Assembly (NCBI RefSeq): GCF_003047295.1
Contig: NZ_PZYZ01000004.1
Location: forward strand, 1 to 64,000
From: Nocardioides sediminis
Lineage (GTDB): Bacteria; Actinomycetota; Actinomycetes; Propionibacteriales; Nocardioidaceae
Reading direction: 5' to 3'
Length of the DNA: 64,000 bases
Made by a program: the position numbers and the translations under genes. The notes under the pieces are model-generated. The model had not been told where the DNA came from, made no database searches, and saw only the letters and a list, made by a program, of their open reading frames with translations. This document shows, piece after piece, positions 7,500 through 15,412 of this stretch. Within the stretch, counting starts at the first letter, position 1; the number at the start of each line of letters is the position of its first letter.

Positions 7500-8855
7500 G
7501 CCCTCACCGACCGGCCCTCCGGGCCGCCCGGCCCGCAGGAGCACCGCGGCCACCAGCCAGGCCAGGCCGAGCAGCCGCGCGACCATCCCCCACCAGTAGG
7601 CGCGCGCGTCCCCACCGCCGGAGGGGGCGAGCAGCCCACCGAGGTACCAGCCGAGCAGCGCGAAGTGCAGCACCTCGCCCGACTGCCAGACCAGCAGGTC
7701 GCGCCAGCGCTCCACCGCGACCGCGGCCAGCGGCAGCAGCACCAGCGCGTACGACGGCGCGGACGCCGGGCCGACCAGCAGCGCGCCCGCCACGGCCAGC
7801 GTGCCCAGCGCGGCGAGCGACAGCCGGCTGCGCAGCCCCACGAGCGCGACGACGGCCAGCCACGCGACGAGCAGCACGCCGGTGACCGTGAGCACCGTCC
7901 CGCGCGTGGTCTCGGTGTTGCCGGCCTGCTGGACCAGCAGCCACACCGAGCCGACGTCCACGCCGTGCAGGTAGCCCTGCCAGGACGCGCGCCAGGAGCT
8001 GGGCGAGGAGAGGTACGCAGGCAGGTTGGCCAGCAGCCAGGTCGCCGCGGCCACGGCCAGTGCCCGCCACGCCTCCGCCCAGCGCCGGTCACGCGACCCG
8101 ACCACCAGGATCGGCACCACGAGGAGGGCGACCAGGGGTGAGGTGGCGGCCCCCAGGCCCAGCGCCACGCCCGTGACCGCGGGCCGTCCGCGGGCCCAGC
8201 CCCAGAGCACCGCGGCCACCGCGGCGGCGGCGAGCAGGTCCCAGGTGATCGGCCAGAACAGCACGAGCACGGGCGCGGCGGCGAAGGCCGCGGCGTCCCA
8301 GGGGCGGCGGCGCCGCACGCCGACGAGCAGCCCCGCCGCGAGCAGCCCGGCCGCGGCCAGCCAGACGGCGGTCACGGCGGTGAAGAGCCGCGCCTCGCGG
8401 TGCACCTCGGGCTCGACCGAGACGTCCGCCACCCCCTGGGACCGACGCCCGTCGAGGTCGGGCGAGCCGGCGAGCACGTGGGTCACCCGGGCGGCAGCCG
8501 CGGCGACGTACGCCGGCACCGGCGGGTGCCAGCCGGCCGCGTAGCGCTCCCGGACCCCCGCGTCGTCGGTGAACGGCCAGGCGAGCTCGGCGTGCCCGCG
8601 GTCGACGTAGGCCTGCGCGACGTCGGACCAGCACAGCGCGGCGTACCTCCCCGTCCCGCCCTCCCCGGCGACGTCGAGGCACGGCGCCTTGGCCACCATC
8701 CCCAGCGACAGCGCGAGCGTGGCCAGCAGCAGCACGACCCGCAGCGGGCTCCACCACGGGTGGCTCCCGGCGTGGTCGCCTGCCGGCCCACCGACCACCT
8801 CGCTGACCGACCGGACCAGCGGGTCTTCGCGGGTCGGGTGGACCCGGGACGTCAC
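7410..8855 (-). CDS. Polytopic membrane protein, GT87/DUF2029-like mannosyltransferase
   Basis: 481 residues with roughly ten hydrophobic segments. An extracytoplasmic loop after the first helix (about 60-130, with two cysteines and WHPPVPAYV) fits GT-C glycosyltransferases that use polyprenyl-phosphate sugars. It starts at GTG, 25 bases after the penicillin-binding protein stop, so they are one operon. A glycosyltransferase beside ponA-type genes is also found in Mycobacterium. The C-terminal tail (DDDGVEVGRGE onward) is hydrophilic and encoded opposite the end of the racemase-like gene. The sugar and acceptor are unknown. Confidence 0.75.
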   Translation of the reverse strand: MTSRVHPTREDPLVRSVSEVVGGPAGDHAGSHPWWSPLRVVLLLATLALSLGMVAKAPCLDVAGEGGTGRYAALCWSDVAQAYVDRGHAELAWPFTDDAGVRERYAAGWHPPVPAYVAAAAARVTHVLAGSPDLDGRRSQGVADVSVEPEVHREARLFTAVTAVWLAAAGLLAAGLLVGVRRRRPWDAAAFAAAPVLVLFWPITWDLLAAAAVAAVLWGWARGRPAVTGVALGLGAATSPLVALLVVPILVVGSRDRRWAEAWRALAVAAATWLLANLPAYLSSPSSWRASWQGYLHGVDVGSVWLLVQQAGNTETTRGTVLTVTGVLLVAWLAVVALVGLRSRLSLAALGTLAVAGALLVGPASAPSYALVLLPLAAVAVERWRDLLVWQSGEVLHFALLGWYLGGLLAPSGGGDARAYWWGMVARLLGLAWLVAAVLLRAGRPGGPVGEGSVDDDGVEVGRGEAHPHVDVLADGGHPRA

Positions 8856-8880
8856 CGCGCGCCCCGGTGCGGGAGTCGCA

Positions 8881-11211
8881 TCACGGACGTGAGGTGGCCA
8901 GGCGGCGGTTCGTCGGCGAGGCGTACGTCGTCCGCGACGGCGCCGCGGTCGGGCTCGTCGGGGCGCTCGGCGGCGGCGCCGTCTCGGTGGGCGGCGGGGC
9001 CGGCACCGTCGGGGTCGGCGTGGGTGTCGGGGTGGGGGTCGGCGTGGGCGTGACCGTCTCGGTCGGCGTCTCCGTCGGGGTCTCCGTCGGCGACGGCTCC
9101 TCGGTCTGGATCGTCGGCGTCCGGCTCGGCTTCTTCGTCGGCTTGGGCGACGGAGCGGGCGGTGCGGTGGTCGGCGGCGGCGGCGGGACGTAGGGCTCGT
9201 GCCCGTCGTCGGGTGCCTCGCCGTCGACGAACACCGGCTCGGGGAACTCCTCGACGTCCATGCCCTCCATCACCGACTGCATGATCGAGGTCCAGGTCTT
9301 GGCGGGGTAGTTGCCGCCGAAGTAGCCGAGCTTGCCGTCCGAGCTGGTGGGCAGCCACCCGTCGAGCGCCTCGCGGCCGCGGCCACGGACGTACATGACG
9401 GCCGTGGACATCTGCGGGGTGTAGCCGACGAACCAGGAGGAGGACACCTCGTTGTCGTCGTTGGTGGCGGTGCCCGTCTTGCCGGCCGCCGGCCGGGCGA
9501 GCGCGAGCGCCTCGGTGCCCGACCCGCTCTGCACGACCTGCTGGAGGGCGTAGCTGACGTCGGCGGCGATGTCCTCGTCGACGGTCTGCTCGTTGTCGGG
9601 GGAGAAGTCGTAGACGGTCTCGCCGTCGCGGTCGACGACCTTCTCCACGACGTGCACCTTGCTGCGGGTGCCGCCGCCGGCGAGGGTCGCGTAGGCGTTG
9701 GCCATGTTGATCGGGCTGACCTGGGCGGTGCCGAGGGTGACGCCGATGTTCTCCTGGAAGTCCACGGACTTGTTGGGGATGCCCCAGCGGCCGGGGCGGT
9801 TGCCCGGGATGCCCATGTCCTCGGCGGCCTGGATGACCTTCGCGGGCCCGTCGGGCATGGAGTCGACCATGTCGACGAAGGCGGTGTTGACCGAGTTCTC
9901 GGTCGCCTCGATCATCGAGACCGCCGAGCCGTAGTCGGTGTCCCCCTGGTTCTCGAACTCGGTGCCGGCGATGTCGATCGGGCTGTTGCCCTCGAAGGTG
10001 TCCTCGAGCGAGAAACCCTCGCGGATCGCGGCCACGTCGGTGGCGGCCTTCATCGTCGAGCCGGCCATGCCGCCCGCGACCGCCCAGTTGATCTGGGAGT
10101 CGAGGTAGTCCTGGCCGCCGTAGAACCCACGCAGGGCACCGGTGCCGACCTCCACGGTCGCCGCGCCCACGTGCAGCTGCTTGTCGAAGCCCGCCGGCCG
10201 CTGCTCCTCGACCCCGCGCTCGACCGCCTCCATGGCCTGGGGCGTGAAGGTGGTGGTGATCCGCAGGCCGCCGCCGTCGATCTGCTCCTCGGTGAACTCG
10301 CCGGTGGCGAGCAGCTCCTTCTTGACCAGGGCGAGCATGTGGCCGCGCTGGCCGCCGTACTGGCTCTGGGCCGCGATCTCGGGGAACTTCGGCAGCCGCT
10401 TGACCGCCTTCTCCGACTTCTCGGCGCTGATGGCGCCGGTGTCCACCATCGCCTCGAGGACGTAGGCGTAGCGCTCCTTGAGCGCCTGGCGTGCCTCCCG
10501 GCCCCCGTCGGGGTCGTAGCGGGAGGGGTTGTTGAGGACGGTGGCCAGCACGGCGCTCTCGCGGAGGTTGAGGTCCGCGGCGTCCTTGTCGAAGAAGGCC
10601 TGGGCCGCGGCCTGGATGCCGTAGGCGCCCCGGCCGAAGTAGATGGTGTTGAGGTAGCCCTCGAGGATCTCGGCCTTGCTCAGCTCGTTCTGGATCTTGA
10701 GCGAGACGATCGCTTCCTTGATCTTGCGCTGGTAGCTCTGCTCGCTGGTCAGGTAGAGGATCTTCACGTACTGCTGGGTGATCGTCGACGCACCCTGGCG
10801 GTCGTTGCCGGCGGCGTTGGAGAACGCCGCGCGCAGGATGCCCTTGGGGTCGATGCCCTGGTCGGTCCAGAAGCTCTGGTTCTCGGCCGCGACCACGGCG
10901 TCCTGCATGGTCTGCGGCATCTCCGAGAGCGGGATGGACACTCTGTTCTGGTCGTCGTAGAAGGTGCCGAGCTCCTGCTTGCCGCCGGCGTAGTAGACGA
11001 ACGTCGTCTGGGCCTTGAACGCCTCGTTGGGCTCGGGGATCGCGATCGCCCGGTAGAGCACGAAGAACGCGAGCGCACCGAGGGCCGCCACCACGACGCC
11101 GACCACGAGCAGCTTCTTGGCCAGGCTGCCGATCCGCTGTCCGGTGGTCCGGCGGGGCTTGGTGGGTCGGCGCTTGACCGCCGGTCCGTCTGCTCTGCGC
11201 TTGGCACTCAC
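8881..11211 (-). CDS. Class A penicillin-binding protein (PonA-like)
   Basis: 776 residues, a bifunctional peptidoglycan polymerase and crosslinker. A membrane anchor lies at 33-53. The glycosyltransferase domain has catalytic Glu110 in AAENQSFW, where most homologues have E-D/E-R-x-F. The transpeptidase domain has SxxK at 385-388 (STMK), SxN at 440-442 (SVN) and KTG at 578-580. A long Thr/Pro/Glu-rich tail (about 680-776, PTET and PTPT repeats) follows. It is divergent from padR and first in an operon with the GT87-like gene. The arrangement resembles the ponA1-rpsF region of Mycobacterium. Confidence 0.93.
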   Translation of the reverse strand: MSAKRRADGPAVKRRPTKPRRTTGQRIGSLAKKLLVVGVVVAALGALAFFVLYRAIAIPEPNEAFKAQTTFVYYAGGKQELGTFYDDQNRVSIPLSEMPQTMQDAVVAAENQSFWTDQGIDPKGILRAAFSNAAGNDRQGASTITQQYVKILYLTSEQSYQRKIKEAIVSLKIQNELSKAEILEGYLNTIYFGRGAYGIQAAAQAFFDKDAADLNLRESAVLATVLNNPSRYDPDGGREARQALKERYAYVLEAMVDTGAISAEKSEKAVKRLPKFPEIAAQSQYGGQRGHMLALVKKELLATGEFTEEQIDGGGLRITTTFTPQAMEAVERGVEEQRPAGFDKQLHVGAATVEVGTGALRGFYGGQDYLDSQINWAVAGGMAGSTMKAATDVAAIREGFSLEDTFEGNSPIDIAGTEFENQGDTDYGSAVSMIEATENSVNTAFVDMVDSMPDGPAKVIQAAEDMGIPGNRPGRWGIPNKSVDFQENIGVTLGTAQVSPINMANAYATLAGGGTRSKVHVVEKVVDRDGETVYDFSPDNEQTVDEDIAADVSYALQQVVQSGSGTEALALARPAAGKTGTATNDDNEVSSSWFVGYTPQMSTAVMYVRGRGREALDGWLPTSSDGKLGYFGGNYPAKTWTSIMQSVMEGMDVEEFPEPVFVDGEAPDDGHEPYVPPPPPTTAPPAPSPKPTKKPSRTPTIQTEEPSPTETPTETPTETVTPTPTPTPTPTPTPTVPAPPPTETAPPPSAPTSPTAAPSRTTYASPTNRRLATSRP

Positions 11212-11263
11212 GGCGGCAAGGGTACGACCACGCTTGCGCAGGTGCCGCTTCGCGAACGCCGGA

Positions 11264-11276
11264 TATATCGCTACGA
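11264..11276. promoter_or_regulatory. Inverted repeat TATCG-CTA-CGATA overlapping the padR -10 box
   Basis: A perfect 5-bp inverted repeat with a 3-base centre overlaps the -10 sequence TACGAT (11272-11277), which ends 7 bases before the padR GTG. It is a plausible PadR autorepression operator in the divergent padR/PBP region. This is inferred from position and symmetry. Confidence 0.4.
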
Positions 11277-11284
11277 TAGGTCAC

Positions 11285-11890
11285 GTGGCACGTCGCGGAG
11301 AGACCATCGAGCTCGCAGTCCTCGGACTGCTGCACGAGGCACCCATGCACGGCTACGAGCTCCGCAAGCGCCTCAACCTGATGCTCGGCTGGGGGCGGGT
11401 GCTGTCCTACGGCTCCCTCTACCCGGCCCTGAAGAAGATGCTGCGCACCGGTCTCATCGAGGAGCTCACGAGCACCACCGCGGTGACCAGGCGACCGCGC
11501 ATCGTCTACCAGGTCACCGAGGCCGGCACCGAGGAGTTCTCGCGGCTGATGTCCGAGGTCGGTCCCACCGCGTGGGAGGACGACAACTTCGACATCCGCT
11601 TCGCCTTCTTCTCCTCCACCGACATGGAGATCCGGCTGCGCGTCCTCGAGGGACGGCGTACCCGGCTCCAGGAGCGGCTCGCCCGGGTCCAGCAGGACCT
11701 CGAGCGCACCCAGGCCGAGGTCGACCGCTACGCCGCCGAGCTCCAGCGGCACGGCGTGGAGTCGGTCGAGCGCGAGGTGCGCTGGCTCTCCGACCTCATC
11801 CGGGCCGAGCGTGGGGAGTCGTCCGACCAGGTCAGCAGCACCACCCCGAGCACAACCCCCAGCACCGCCAGCACCAGTACAGACAACTAG
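11285..11890 (+). CDS. PadR-family transcriptional regulator
   Basis: 201 residues. The N-terminal winged helix is typical: ELAVLGLLHEAPMHGYELRK, then LSYGSLYPALKKM and RIVYQVTEAGTEEF. A C-terminal coiled coil (about 120-180) for dimerisation follows, then a Ser/Thr-rich tail. I start at the GTG at 11285 because TACGAT lies 7 bases upstream. A longer frame only reaches into the PBP promoter. It is 27 bases from ino1; a PadR gene next to ino1 is also found in Mycobacterium, so inositol synthesis is a likely target. Confidence 0.92.
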   Translation: MARRGETIELAVLGLLHEAPMHGYELRKRLNLMLGWGRVLSYGSLYPALKKMLRTGLIEELTSTTAVTRRPRIVYQVTEAGTEEFSRLMSEVGPTAWEDDNFDIRFAFFSSTDMEIRLRVLEGRRTRLQERLARVQQDLERTQAEVDRYAAELQRHGVESVEREVRWLSDLIRAERGESSDQVSSTTPSTTPSTASTSTDN

Positions 11891-11917
11891 CCAGACCAGC
11901 CAGACAAGGAGAGCCCC

Positions 11918-13000
11918 ATGGGTTCGGTACGAGTAGCAATCGCGGGAGTCGGCAACTGCGCCACCTCGCTCATCCAGGGCGTCGAGTACTACCGCGACGC
12001 CGACCCGGCGACCACCGTGCCCGGACTCATGCACGTCAAGCTGGGCGACTACCACGTGGGTGACGTCGAGTTCGTCGCCGCCTTCGACGTCGACGACAAG
12101 AAGGTCGGCAAGGACCTGTCCGAGGCGATCAACGCGTCGGAGAACAACACCATCAAGATCGCCGACGTGCCGACCAAGGGTGTCGAGGTCCTGCGTGGCC
12201 CCACCCTCGACGGCCTCGGCAAGTACTACCGCGCCACCATCGACGAGTCGCCGGCCGAGCCGGTCGACGTGGTCCAGGTGCTCAAGGACGCGAAGGTCGA
12301 CGTCCTCGTCTCCTACCTCCCGGTGGGCTCGGAGGAGGCCGACAAGTTCTACGCCCAGTGCGCCATCGACGCCGGCGTCGGCTTCGTCAACGCGCTGCCC
12401 GTCTTCATCGCCTCCGACCCCGAGTGGGCCAAGAAGTTCGAGGACGCGGGCGTCCCGATCGTCGGCGACGACATCAAGTCGCAGGTCGGCGCGACCATCA
12501 CCCACCGCGTGATGGCCAAGCTGTTCGAGGACCGCGGCGTCACGCTGGACCGCACCTACCAGCTCAACGTCGGCGGCAACATGGACTTCAAGAACATGCT
12601 CGAGCGCGAGCGCCTGGAGTCCAAGAAGGTCTCCAAGACCCAGGCCGTCACCTCCAACCTCAAGGGCGAGCTGGCCGACAAGATCAGCGACCGCAACGTC
12701 CACATCGGTCCCTCGGACTACGTGGCGTGGCTCGACGACCGCAAGTGGGCATACGTCCGCCTCGAGGGCCGGGCGTTCGGCGACGTGCCGCTCAACCTCG
12801 AGTACAAGCTCGAGGTCTGGGACTCCCCCAACTCCGCGGGCATCATCATCGACGCCGTGCGCGCCGCCAAGATCGCCATGGACCGCGGCGTCGGCGGCCC
12901 GATCATCCCGGCCTCGACCTACCTGATGAAGTCCCCGCCGGTGCAGATGCCCGACGACCTCGGCCGCGCCGAGCTCGAGAAGTTCATCAAGGGCGACTGA
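11918..13000 (+). CDS. ino1: Inositol-3-phosphate synthase
   Basis: 360 residues. It converts glucose-6-phosphate to inositol-3-phosphate with NAD, the first step to phosphatidylinositol lipids and mycothiol. It begins [21 protein letters not shown] (nucleotide fold). [13 protein letters not shown] and the late [18 protein letters not shown] are the actinobacterial/archaeal family signature. The start follows AAGGAGA. It probably forms an operon with padR and ends at the strong terminator at 13027. Confidence 0.97.
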   Translation: MGSVRVAIAGVGNCATSLIQGVEYYRDADPATTVPGLMHVKLGDYHVGDVEFVAAFDVDDKKVGKDLSEAINASENNTIKIADVPTKGVEVLRGPTLDGLGKYYRATIDESPAEPVDVVQVLKDAKVDVLVSYLPVGSEEADKFYAQCAIDAGVGFVNALPVFIASDPEWAKKFEDAGVPIVGDDIKSQVGATITHRVMAKLFEDRGVTLDRTYQLNVGGNMDFKNMLERERLESKKVSKTQAVTSNLKGELADKISDRNVHIGPSDYVAWLDDRKWAYVRLEGRAFGDVPLNLEYKLEVWDSPNSAGIIIDAVRAAKIAMDRGVGGPIIPASTYLMKSPPVQMPDDLGRAELEKFIKGD

Positions 13001-13026
13001 TCCTCGCCCAGCACCTGAGCACGACC

Positions 13027-13063
13027 CCGACAGCCCCGGCCCCGCGCCGGGGCTGTCGGCATT
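13027..13063 (+). terminator. Strong terminator after ino1
   Basis: CCGACAGCCCCGGC and its exact complement form a 14-bp stem with a 5-base loop, followed by CATTT. Confidence 0.85.
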
Positions 13064-13295
13064 TCGGTGCTTCGGCGAGAAGCGCCGACAGTACTGGTCC
13101 AGACCGGTCGGCGCGGGGCGTATCAGGGGCGCGAGACGGCGCTCTGTACGGGTGGCTCACGCAGAACCGGGGGGTACGGCGATGGCCTACGGGGGACGAG
13201 GAGCTGTCGTCCACGGGGGGCGACAGCCCCAGACCGGCGGTCCGCACCAGGGGGGGTGGACCGCCGGTCCTCGTCGTACGACGACGCGCGAGGCG
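13064..13295. other. Intergenic region between ino1 and the SRPBCC gene, with two hairpins
   Basis: A 6-bp outer and 7-bp inner stem lie at about 13082-13113. A perfect 11-bp stem ACCGGCGGTCC/GGACCGCCGGT lies at 13233-13268, just beyond the convergent SRPBCC stop, and is its probable terminator. I see no convincing coding frame. Confidence 0.55.
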
Positions 13296-13784
13296 TCAGG
13301 ACTCGGCGGCGGCCTTGATGCCGGCCAGCGTCTCCCGCATCCCCTCACGGAGCTCGGCCTGGAAGGCCGGCACCCCGCCGAGGAAGCGCTTGGTGAGCCG
13401 GTCGGAGACCGACGAGATCCCGTCGGGCGCCTCGCGCCGGTGCACCACGCGCGTGCCCGTCTCGGTCGGCTCCAGGGTGAACGACCAGACGGTGAAGTTG
13501 TCCTTCACCCGGAAGGCGACCTCCCGGTGCGGCTCGAAGCGCACGACCCTGGAATGGGTCGGCCACACCAGGAGCCCGCGACGGTTGACGTTGAGCAGCC
13601 GCGTGCCGAGCTGGATCGGGCGTCCGGTGCGCACGAACGAGCGCACGACCTGCGGGCTCCACTCGGCCAGCCGCGGCAGGTCCGAGACCAGGGACCAGAC
13701 CCGGACCGGGTCGGCGGCCACCTCGAGGCTCTCCTCGATCAGCGGCTCGACGTCCTGGGTGACTGCACTCGCGAGACTGCTCAT
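13296..13784 (-). CDS. SRPBCC (START/Bet v1-like) family protein
   Basis: 162 residues with the SRPBCC pattern: an N-terminal strand (VEPLIEESLEVAADPVRVW), SDLPRLAEWSP, then RVVRFEPHREVAFRV and a C-terminal helix (LREGMRETLAGIKAAAES). Such proteins form a hydrophobic ligand pocket; the ligand is unknown. The ATG at 13784 lies 8 bases from TAGCCT on the minus strand, so the mRNA appears leaderless. That -10 box overlaps the stop codon of cca. Confidence 0.85.
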   Translation of the reverse strand: MSSLASAVTQDVEPLIEESLEVAADPVRVWSLVSDLPRLAEWSPQVVRSFVRTGRPIQLGTRLLNVNRRGLLVWPTHSRVVRFEPHREVAFRVKDNFTVWSFTLEPTETGTRVVHRREAPDGISSVSDRLTKRFLGGVPAFQAELREGMRETLAGIKAAAES

Positions 13785-13795
13785 GGACGGTGAGG

Positions 13796-15241
13796 CTAGC
13801 GCTGCTCCCACCACTGGAGCAGGCGGGTCCGTGCCTCTTCGGGGGTGAGCGTGCCCTCGTCCATCCGCAGCTCCAGCAGGAACCGGTAGGCCTCGCCCAC
13901 CTCGCGGCCGGGGCCGATGCCCAGGACCTGCATGATCTCGTTCCCGTCGAGGTCGGGCCGGATCGAGGCGAGCTCCTCCTCCTCCGAGAGCCGCGCGATG
14001 CGCTCCTCGAGGGAGTCGTAGGTGCGCCGGAGCCGGTCGGCCTTGCGCTTGTTGCGGGTCGTGCAGTCGGCCCGGGTCAGCACGTGCAGCCTCTCGAGCT
14101 GGTCGCCCGCGTCGCGCACGTAGCGGCGCACGGCCGAGTCGGTCCACTCCCCCGAGCCGTAGCCGTGGAAGCGCAGGTGCAGCTCGACCAGCCTGCTGAC
14201 GGCGTCGATGTCGGAGTTGGAGAAGCGCAGCGCCCGCATCCGCTTGCGGGTCATCTTGGCGCCCACCACGTCGTGGTGGTGGAAGGTCACGACGCCGCCG
14301 CCCTCGAAGCGCCGGGTCCGCGGCTTGCCGATGTCGTGCATCAGCGCCGCGAAGCGGGAGACGAAGTCGGGCCCCTCCCCGAGCCGGTGCTCGAGGTCGA
14401 TGGACTGCTCGAGCACCGTCAGCGTGTGCTGGTAGACGTCCTTGTGCCGGTGGTGCTCGTCGCGCTCGAGCGCGAGCGCCGGCAGCTCGGGCAGCACGTG
14501 CTCGGCGAGCCCGGTCTCCACGAGCAGGGTCAGGCCGAGACGGGGGTACGGCGCACAGACCAGCTTGACGAGCTCGTCGCGGACCCGCTCGGCGGAGATG
14601 ATCTCGATCCGTCCGGCCATCGCGGTCATCGCCGCGACCACCTCGGGAGCGACGGTGAAGCCGAGCTGGGCGGCGAACCGCGCGGCCCGCATCATCCGCA
14701 GCGGGTCGTCGGAGAACGAGTCCTCGGGGCGGCCGGGCGTCCGCAGCACCCGGTGGGCCAGGTCGAGGATGCCGCCGTGCAGGTCCTCGAGCTCGCGGCC
14801 GGGCACCCGCACCGCCATCGCGTTGACCGTGAAGTCCCGGCGCCCGAGGTCGCCGGCCAGCGTGTCGCCGTACTCGACGTCGGGCTTGCGGGAGGCGGGG
14901 TCGTAGGTCTCGGCCCGGTACGTCGTGACCTCGACCTGCCAGGGCCCCTTGCGGCAGCCGATCGTGCCGAACGCCCGGCCCATGTCCCAGATGGCGTCCG
15001 CCCAGCCCTTGAGGAGCCGCTCGGTGACGTCGGGGTGCGCGGACGTGGCGAAGTCCAGGTCGTTCTGGAGGCGGCCGAGCATCGCGTCGCGGACCGGGCC
15101 GCCCACCAGGGCCAGCTCCTCGCCGGCGGCGCTGAAGCGTGCGCCCAGCTCGTCGATCACCGGGCCGATGCGGTCCAGCTCGGCCCCCACCCGACGCTGC
15201 ACGTCGGCGATCTGGAAGGGGGGCAGCGGGGCGTCGGACAC
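13796..15241 (-). CDS. cca: CCA tRNA nucleotidyltransferase with HD domain
   Basis: 481 residues. It adds or repairs the 3' CCA of tRNAs. The nucleotidyltransferase core has LVGGPVRDAMLGR and NDLDFAT (catalytic aspartates), then GRRDFTVNAMA and DDPLRMMRAARFAAQLGF for tRNA and NTP selection. An HD phosphohydrolase domain (ALMHDIGKP, later HHHDVVGAKM) occupies the C-terminal half. I choose the GTG at 15241 because TACGCT (15255-15250) is 8 bases upstream; a TTG at 15250 would lie inside the -10. tRNA-Ile in this window lacks an encoded CCA. Confidence 0.93.
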   Translation of the reverse strand: MSDAPLPPFQIADVQRRVGAELDRIGPVIDELGARFSAAGEELALVGGPVRDAMLGRLQNDLDFATSAHPDVTERLLKGWADAIWDMGRAFGTIGCRKGPWQVEVTTYRAETYDPASRKPDVEYGDTLAGDLGRRDFTVNAMAVRVPGRELEDLHGGILDLAHRVLRTPGRPEDSFSDDPLRMMRAARFAAQLGFTVAPEVVAAMTAMAGRIEIISAERVRDELVKLVCAPYPRLGLTLLVETGLAEHVLPELPALALERDEHHRHKDVYQHTLTVLEQSIDLEHRLGEGPDFVSRFAALMHDIGKPRTRRFEGGGVVTFHHHDVVGAKMTRKRMRALRFSNSDIDAVSRLVELHLRFHGYGSGEWTDSAVRRYVRDAGDQLERLHVLTRADCTTRNKRKADRLRRTYDSLEERIARLSEEEELASIRPDLDGNEIMQVLGIGPGREVGEAYRFLLELRMDEGTLTPEEARTRLLQWWEQR

Positions 15242-15249
15242 GGGGGCCA

Positions 15250-15255
15250 AGCGTA
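15250..15255 (-). promoter_or_regulatory. -10 box (TACGCT) of leaderless cca mRNA
   Basis: TACGCT on the minus strand ends 8 bases before the GTG at 15241. No ribosome-binding site is visible. Confidence 0.45.
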
Positions 15256-15400
15256 GCCGGGACGCGCAGCGGACCGGCTGTCGGTGGTCGAGCGAGCCGT
15301 GCGACCGAGGAACGAGGTCGTAACCGGCGTGTCGAGGCCAGGGATCCCGGCCGTCCGCCGGGCACCGCCGAGTCCTCTCCGACGTCGACCGCGCCGACGT

Positions 15401-15406
15401 TAGAGT
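15401..15406 (+). promoter_or_regulatory. -10 box (TAGAGT) of leaderless DUF6049 mRNA
   Basis: TAGAGT ends 6 bases before the GTG at 15413. Confidence 0.5.
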
Positions 15407-15412
15407 CGGGGC

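Noticed and set aside
9001..9100. GT-rich short repeats that could look like a CRISPR or regulatory array
   Set aside because: They are codons for the PTPT/PTET tail of the PBP, with no spacers.
8852..12703. Minus-strand frame of about 1280 codons across PBP, padR and ino1
   Set aside because: It is a frameshifted reading of the PBP gene and the complement of padR and ino1, and contains no family motif.
12987..13247. Possible 86-residue minus-strand protein after ino1
   Set aside because: It covers the ino1 terminator, has no ribosome-binding site and has Arg/Pro-rich random composition.
15279..15342. Sequence resembling a dispersed GTCGAGCGAG-type Nocardioides repeat, and a possible GGAAC promoter within it
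   Set aside because: Only a loose resemblance from memory. The -10 half of an ECF promoter is not convincing, and a leaderless -10 box for the next gene is clearer.
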